64,000 nucleotides of DNA, taken from assembly GCF_016808095.1 (NCBI RefSeq), contig NC_068970.1, positions 13,374,501 through 13,438,500 on the forward strand, read 5' to 3'. The stretch is from Vigna angularis. Its lineage: Eukaryota > Streptophyta > Magnoliopsida > Fabales > Fabaceae. The position numbers and the translations under genes were made by a program. Position 1 is the first letter of the stretch. Every line of letters begins with the position of its first letter. Below are positions 60,354 through 64,000 of the stretch, piece by piece. The notes below the pieces were generated by a model. The model ran no database searches. It was not told the DNA's origin and saw only the letters and a list, made by a program, of their open reading frames with translations.

Positions 60354-61257
60354 TAAAAAAAATAATAACATTTATATTTTATATTAGAATAACTAATAAT
60401 TATTTATTAGAATAACTAATAATTACAAAACGAAATAAATAAAATTTATATTATGAATTTTATTTTATGGATAGAAATATGTTTAAAGTTATTTTTAAAT
60501 TTAATTTTTAAATCTTTTATCAATCATTTTAATTTTTAATGAACGTGTATATATATATATATATGAAAAAGGATAGATGTGTCCGGTCCAAATATTAAAT
60601 TAGTAAAATACTTTTTTAGATAACTTTCGATTTGTTTAGTATATACATTTAAGTTACGGCTAAGCTTAGTATATGATTAAGAGGTTTTGTCCTTCTAAAT
60701 CTTTTTCCACATATATAAAAAGAAAAATATAAATAAAATATCTTTTTTCTAATTTTAATATATTTTATATATTTGTTCATTCCAAAAATTTTGTAAATCT
60801 AATTTGACACTCTTAAAATATTTTCTGAAAACTCATCATTGCTCAAATACTTTTTTCTCTCATAATTTTAATTATATTTTTTTATGATTTCCTTCAAACA
60901 ATATATTACATTTCGGAAAATACAAATCTAAATTTTGTTTAATTCAGTTGTTTTTATAAGGCATATATTTATTCATTTCTACTCATTTTTTAATATTTTT
61001 ATTTGTTTTTTTTTCATGTGTAGGATGAGTATCCCTTTAAGTAAACTTTACTTTATTTGGTTAAACATATTTTGTCTTTTCTCCTTGTTTTCTAGTTTCG
61101 TTTTATTTAAATATCATTTCCTTCGTTATGCAATTTTTATTTTCTCTTAACATTTTGACTTCTTCTGTACCACCAAGTTCACTTGATACTTAAGATAATT
61201 TCATTCTCAAACATTTGCAGAAATATAATAGCTTTAAAATTATTATTTGTTACTCTA

Positions 61258-61317
<60 letters not shown>

Positions 61318-62600
61318 ATTTTCTTTTTGATATTTAATATTAAAGAAAAGAAAATGTCTATATTTTTTATATCAAATAAATAATAATATCATGTTTATCT
61401 GTTTTATCTTCATTCTTTTATAAAAAAATACATATATTTAATTAATATTTATGACCATACCAGATGAGTGTATATACCCACCCACTATCTAATAAAAACG
61501 ATAATGAAACACAATTTGATAACAGACGGTCCTCATAATTTGAAATTGCAATAACTCCATGGCTATTACTTCATGCACCATATCCCTGCATCCTATCATT
61601 GGACAATTCATTTTCCGGAACACATTAAAACAAATTCAGAAATTTTTTTCCTGTAGACAATCACCCCACTTAAATAATTCTGGGCTTTTGATGAGATGCA
61701 TTAAGAAATTTGATAGGATGCAGGAAGTTCTTGCCTAACTGCATATATGTAAGAGAAAGATACTGAGTCATTTTAATTGAAGACTTCTATGCTTCATGAA
61801 GTACTCGATATAGTAACATACAAGATGGTGTGTTTTATCTAATATGAAAAATTATAAAATCCTTCCATAAAATTAAAATGGTGTATTGTTCTTACTTGTG
61901 TGTGGTGTGGTGTCTTCCGTCTACCAAAATAGCCGTTCTTTCATGACAGTGAGACGCCAATTGTGGCTAAACAGTGTTCTTATATGATGGAATATGTTAG
62001 TGTCGACAAGAATTTTAAAAGATTAGTGTGAACTGACATCCAAATTAAAAAGTTATAAGAAAGGAATTTCTCCATCTCTAAATAACTTTCTACTTTTTGG
62101 CCAAATATGTCTCTATATGGAGCTGCTACTTTCAATTATTCACATGTCAATCTGGTCATATATAAGAACCATTATCTATTTTCCTTTTCATTACAGTACC
62201 AGAGAGAGATATTACTAACCATTTGGTTATGTGATTTTGACTCCAACTTTCTACTCTTTCTTCCAAATGAAAAATGTTATTAATGCAGTGTTATATCACT
62301 AATCCTTGTTCAGATTTTAGTTATTTTTAATGAATTTTAATTAATAAAAGTGAGTGTGTGTGGCTTACTTGCTTGCCATGGAATTAGATTCCCTGGAGGA
62401 ATGGAATGTAACATAGAGGTAGAATCTGCTTCCTGCTTTTGGAGATGATAAATATCCAAGGAATTAGATTCAAAGCCATCGATTTAAGAACAAACAGAGG
62501 TTGTTGTACCTGCCATTCTGTCTATAAATTGCAGTGTGTGATAGCAGATTAATGGTGTAGTTGTGCTTATCTACCTGTCCTTGTGAGAAAAAACCATCAG
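60354..62600. other. AT-rich intergenic DNA
   Basis: No recognised gene. It includes an (AT)n tract at 61264-61317 and a short one at 60549-60564. The frame at 60935-61150 is Phe-rich and AT-driven. The last few hundred bases probably contain the promoter of the gene at 62607, but no convincing TATA box could be chosen. Confidence 0.55.
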
Positions 62601-62606
62601 AAAACA

Positions 62607-62870
62607 ATGCTGCGCTCGGAGGACTACCACGCCCACATATCAAAAGTTCACAGGTCACAGAGTGTTCTCACAGATGTCCCTCGCTACCCCAATGCTCACA
62701 TGGCTTTCAACAACGCCCATAACAACTCACATTCTAATGAGAGGGCTGAGATGGTAGAGTATGATCAGACTGAGGATGGTGAAGTCGTGTACCAAGAAAT
62801 GGTTCAGTCCAACCCAGGGAAGAACAAGGCTCGATTTGAATTGCACAAGTGGAAGACCTACAGGCCTTGA
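62607..62870 (+). CDS. Small hydrophilic protein of unknown function (87 aa)
   Basis: ATG 62607 opens an 87-residue frame starting MLRSEDYHAHISKVHRSQ. It has an Asn/His-rich middle (AFNNAHNNSHSNERAEM), an acidic stretch (EYDQTEDGEVVYQEM) and a basic end (KARFELHKWKTYRP). There is no signal peptide or membrane segment. Base composition is clearly higher in GC than its flanks, and the frame is not low-complexity, which supports real coding. I do not recognise a domain. It could also be the last exon of a longer gene with an upstream intron. The gene faces the one at 63210-63638, with 339 bp between the two stop codons. Confidence 0.55.
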   Translation: MLRSEDYHAHISKVHRSQSVLTDVPRYPNAHMAFNNAHNNSHSNERAEMVEYDQTEDGEVVYQEMVQSNPGKNKARFELHKWKTYRP

Positions 62871-63209
62871 GAAAAACATGCAAGAACCTAGTTTGCTACA
62901 AAAACTACCTAATACATCAAAGTCATCAGTATGTATGATTGTGAAATAAATGCCTGCTCAGCAGGCTATTGTGTTTGCTTAAGTGTTTTATACCAGTAGT
63001 ACATTAGTATTGAACTTTACCATGTATGAACTATAAATGAAGCATATACATGAGTTATCTACAACATATTTGAACTATAGCATGCTATGGTTTATTATTT
63101 GTTTATTCCAACTTTAATTCTTCTGACTTAAACAACTAAATCTGTGAGAAAATGAGGGGACATATTGAATAAAATTGAAGAGTAAACGAAACTTAAAAGA
63201 AGATAAAAG

Positions 63210-63638
63210 TCATGTATCATTTTGGAGTGGAATATTGGGGGCATTAAAGCGCCTGGAAGACCTAAGATTGAACAGATTCCTGAGGCTATTCTTACTCTCA
63301 GGCTTTCGCTTGGGTTGGATTGGAGTGGAACCACATAAATCATGAAAAGGGTTATCTAAAGTTAACCCTGTCTCGATCCTTCTGGACACAGTGACAAGCT
63401 CATAGGAGTCCCAGAGTGAGTGCTGAAAGTCCCAATGAGTGTCTTTAGAAGAAGTTGGTGGCTTGCTCAAAGCTTGAAGCTTAAATCTTGAAGGCTTGCC
63501 TCTGAAATTCCTTCGATGAGCGTCGAATTCGGCCATGGGCTTGGAAGTGCCGGAGCGGCTGTACCAGGCCTGTGCAACGGCTTTCAAAACTTCCAAGTCT
63601 TGGGGTTCGTGTCGTGGGAGCTCTGCCCTCTTCTTCAT
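63210..63638 (-). CDS. Conserved plant protein of unknown function (142 aa)
   Basis: Single-exon frame on the minus strand, MKKRAELPRHEPQDLEVLKA at the start. Distinct blocks are LEVLKAVAQAWYSRSG (predicted helix), a basic RRNFRGKPSRFKLQAL stretch, the WDFQHSLWDSYELVTVSRRIE block, and a basic end with SKNSLRNLFNLRSSRRF. I recall similar small plant proteins sharing AVAQAWHS and SLWDSYEIVTVSKKLE-like segments, with no known function. No membrane segment or signal peptide. The basic C-terminus might bind nucleic acid or membranes, which is speculation. The ATG at 63638 has GCC before it. An upstream ATG at 63671 opens a three-codon frame (M-A-S-stop). Convergent with the 62607 gene. Confidence 0.8.
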   Translation of the reverse strand: MKKRAELPRHEPQDLEVLKAVAQAWYSRSGTSKPMAEFDAHRRNFRGKPSRFKLQALSKPPTSSKDTHWDFQHSLWDSYELVTVSRRIETGLTLDNPFHDLCGSTPIQPKRKPESKNSLRNLFNLRSSRRFNAPNIPLQNDT

Positions 63639-64000
63639 GGCACTGACAAAACATTTTCTTCAAGACGCCATGTTCCTGCTCATGCTCACGGTCGTGTTAC
63701 TTTCGTTGAAACCACGGCCTCACATATGCCATACGGAAAGGGATAAGCTCATGCTGGTGCAGATGCAATTTCTTTCTTTTCTTTTTTTTTTGTTTTTCTC
63801 TTTTTTTTTTCTCTGGTTGCTCTGAGTGCATTTCGTCTTATTATCCTAATTTTTGTGAACAATAGTTTATTTCCGTCTCGATGAATTAACGTTAGTTCGT
63901 GCGAATTTATCCAGTATGATGATGAATTATCCTTCAACTCGTTTATTTTATATTCATACAAAATTAAGATACGTCAAATTCGATGATTAACAACTCGTTA
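63639..64000 (-). promoter_or_regulatory. 5' region of the 63210-63638 gene
   Basis: About 63640-63740 is GC-richer and probably leader sequence. A pyrimidine-rich stretch (T/C on the plus strand at 63768-63813) means the transcript side is purine-rich. No clear TATA box was found before the window ends. Confidence 0.4.

Overview
This window is nuclear DNA from a flowering plant, most likely a legume close to Vigna or Phaseolus. The evidence is a very AT-rich background, GT-AG introns, plant-specific gene families (PIRL leucine-rich-repeat proteins, plant NBR1/Joka2), plant-type transposons, and LTRs of a type I associate with Phaseoleae. The genus is an inference. I see no bacterial, organellar or CRISPR features.

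Layout. 1-10.1 kb is AT-rich DNA with decayed tandem repeats and a 1.1-kb non-autonomous CACTA element (4270-5361, TSD TTT). 10.2-11.4 kb carries a two-exon PB1-domain gene whose C-terminus has three copies of a 39-residue Cys motif. A Mutator-like element (11.5-12.4 kb) and a 3.0-kb solo LTR (14573-17574, TSD ATTAC) follow. 18.4-20.75 kb is a three-exon PIRL gene. 24.9-35.7 kb is a transposon cluster: a truncated LTR, a second CACTA copy (26235-27434, TSD TAA), and a complete young Ty3/gypsy chromovirus of Tekay/Del type (27476-35660, TSD GTATT) with LTRs, PBS, PPT and one long gag-pol frame broken by a stop codon. 36.5-37.8 kb is a Mutator-like element with about 200-bp inverted repeats, a perfect 9-bp TSD and captured gene sequence. 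39.0-40.4 kb is a degenerate telomere-like array in head-to-head orientation, abutting a decayed DEAD-box RNA helicase fragment that still has an intron. 42-46.2 kb holds retroelement debris, long (AT)n tracts and a hAT-like MITE. 47.6 kb has a small membrane-protein ORF. 50.5-51.5 kb is a Ty1/copia relic. 53.1-57.3 kb is a seven-exon NBR1-type selective autophagy receptor gene. 57.9-60.35 kb is a second solo LTR, inverted (TSD TAAAG). The right end has two small genes facing each other (62.6 kb forward, 63.2-63.6 kb reverse).

The host genes do not form a pathway; they are separate transcription units in a transposon-rich stretch. The best-supported results are the intact TSDs on seven transposon insertions, the exon models of the PB1, PIRL and NBR1 genes, and the DEAD-box and chromovirus lesions. 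Two candidates deserve a closer look as little-described features: the head-to-head telomere-like array beside the helicase fragment, and a short LTR module that persists in several otherwise diverged LTRs.
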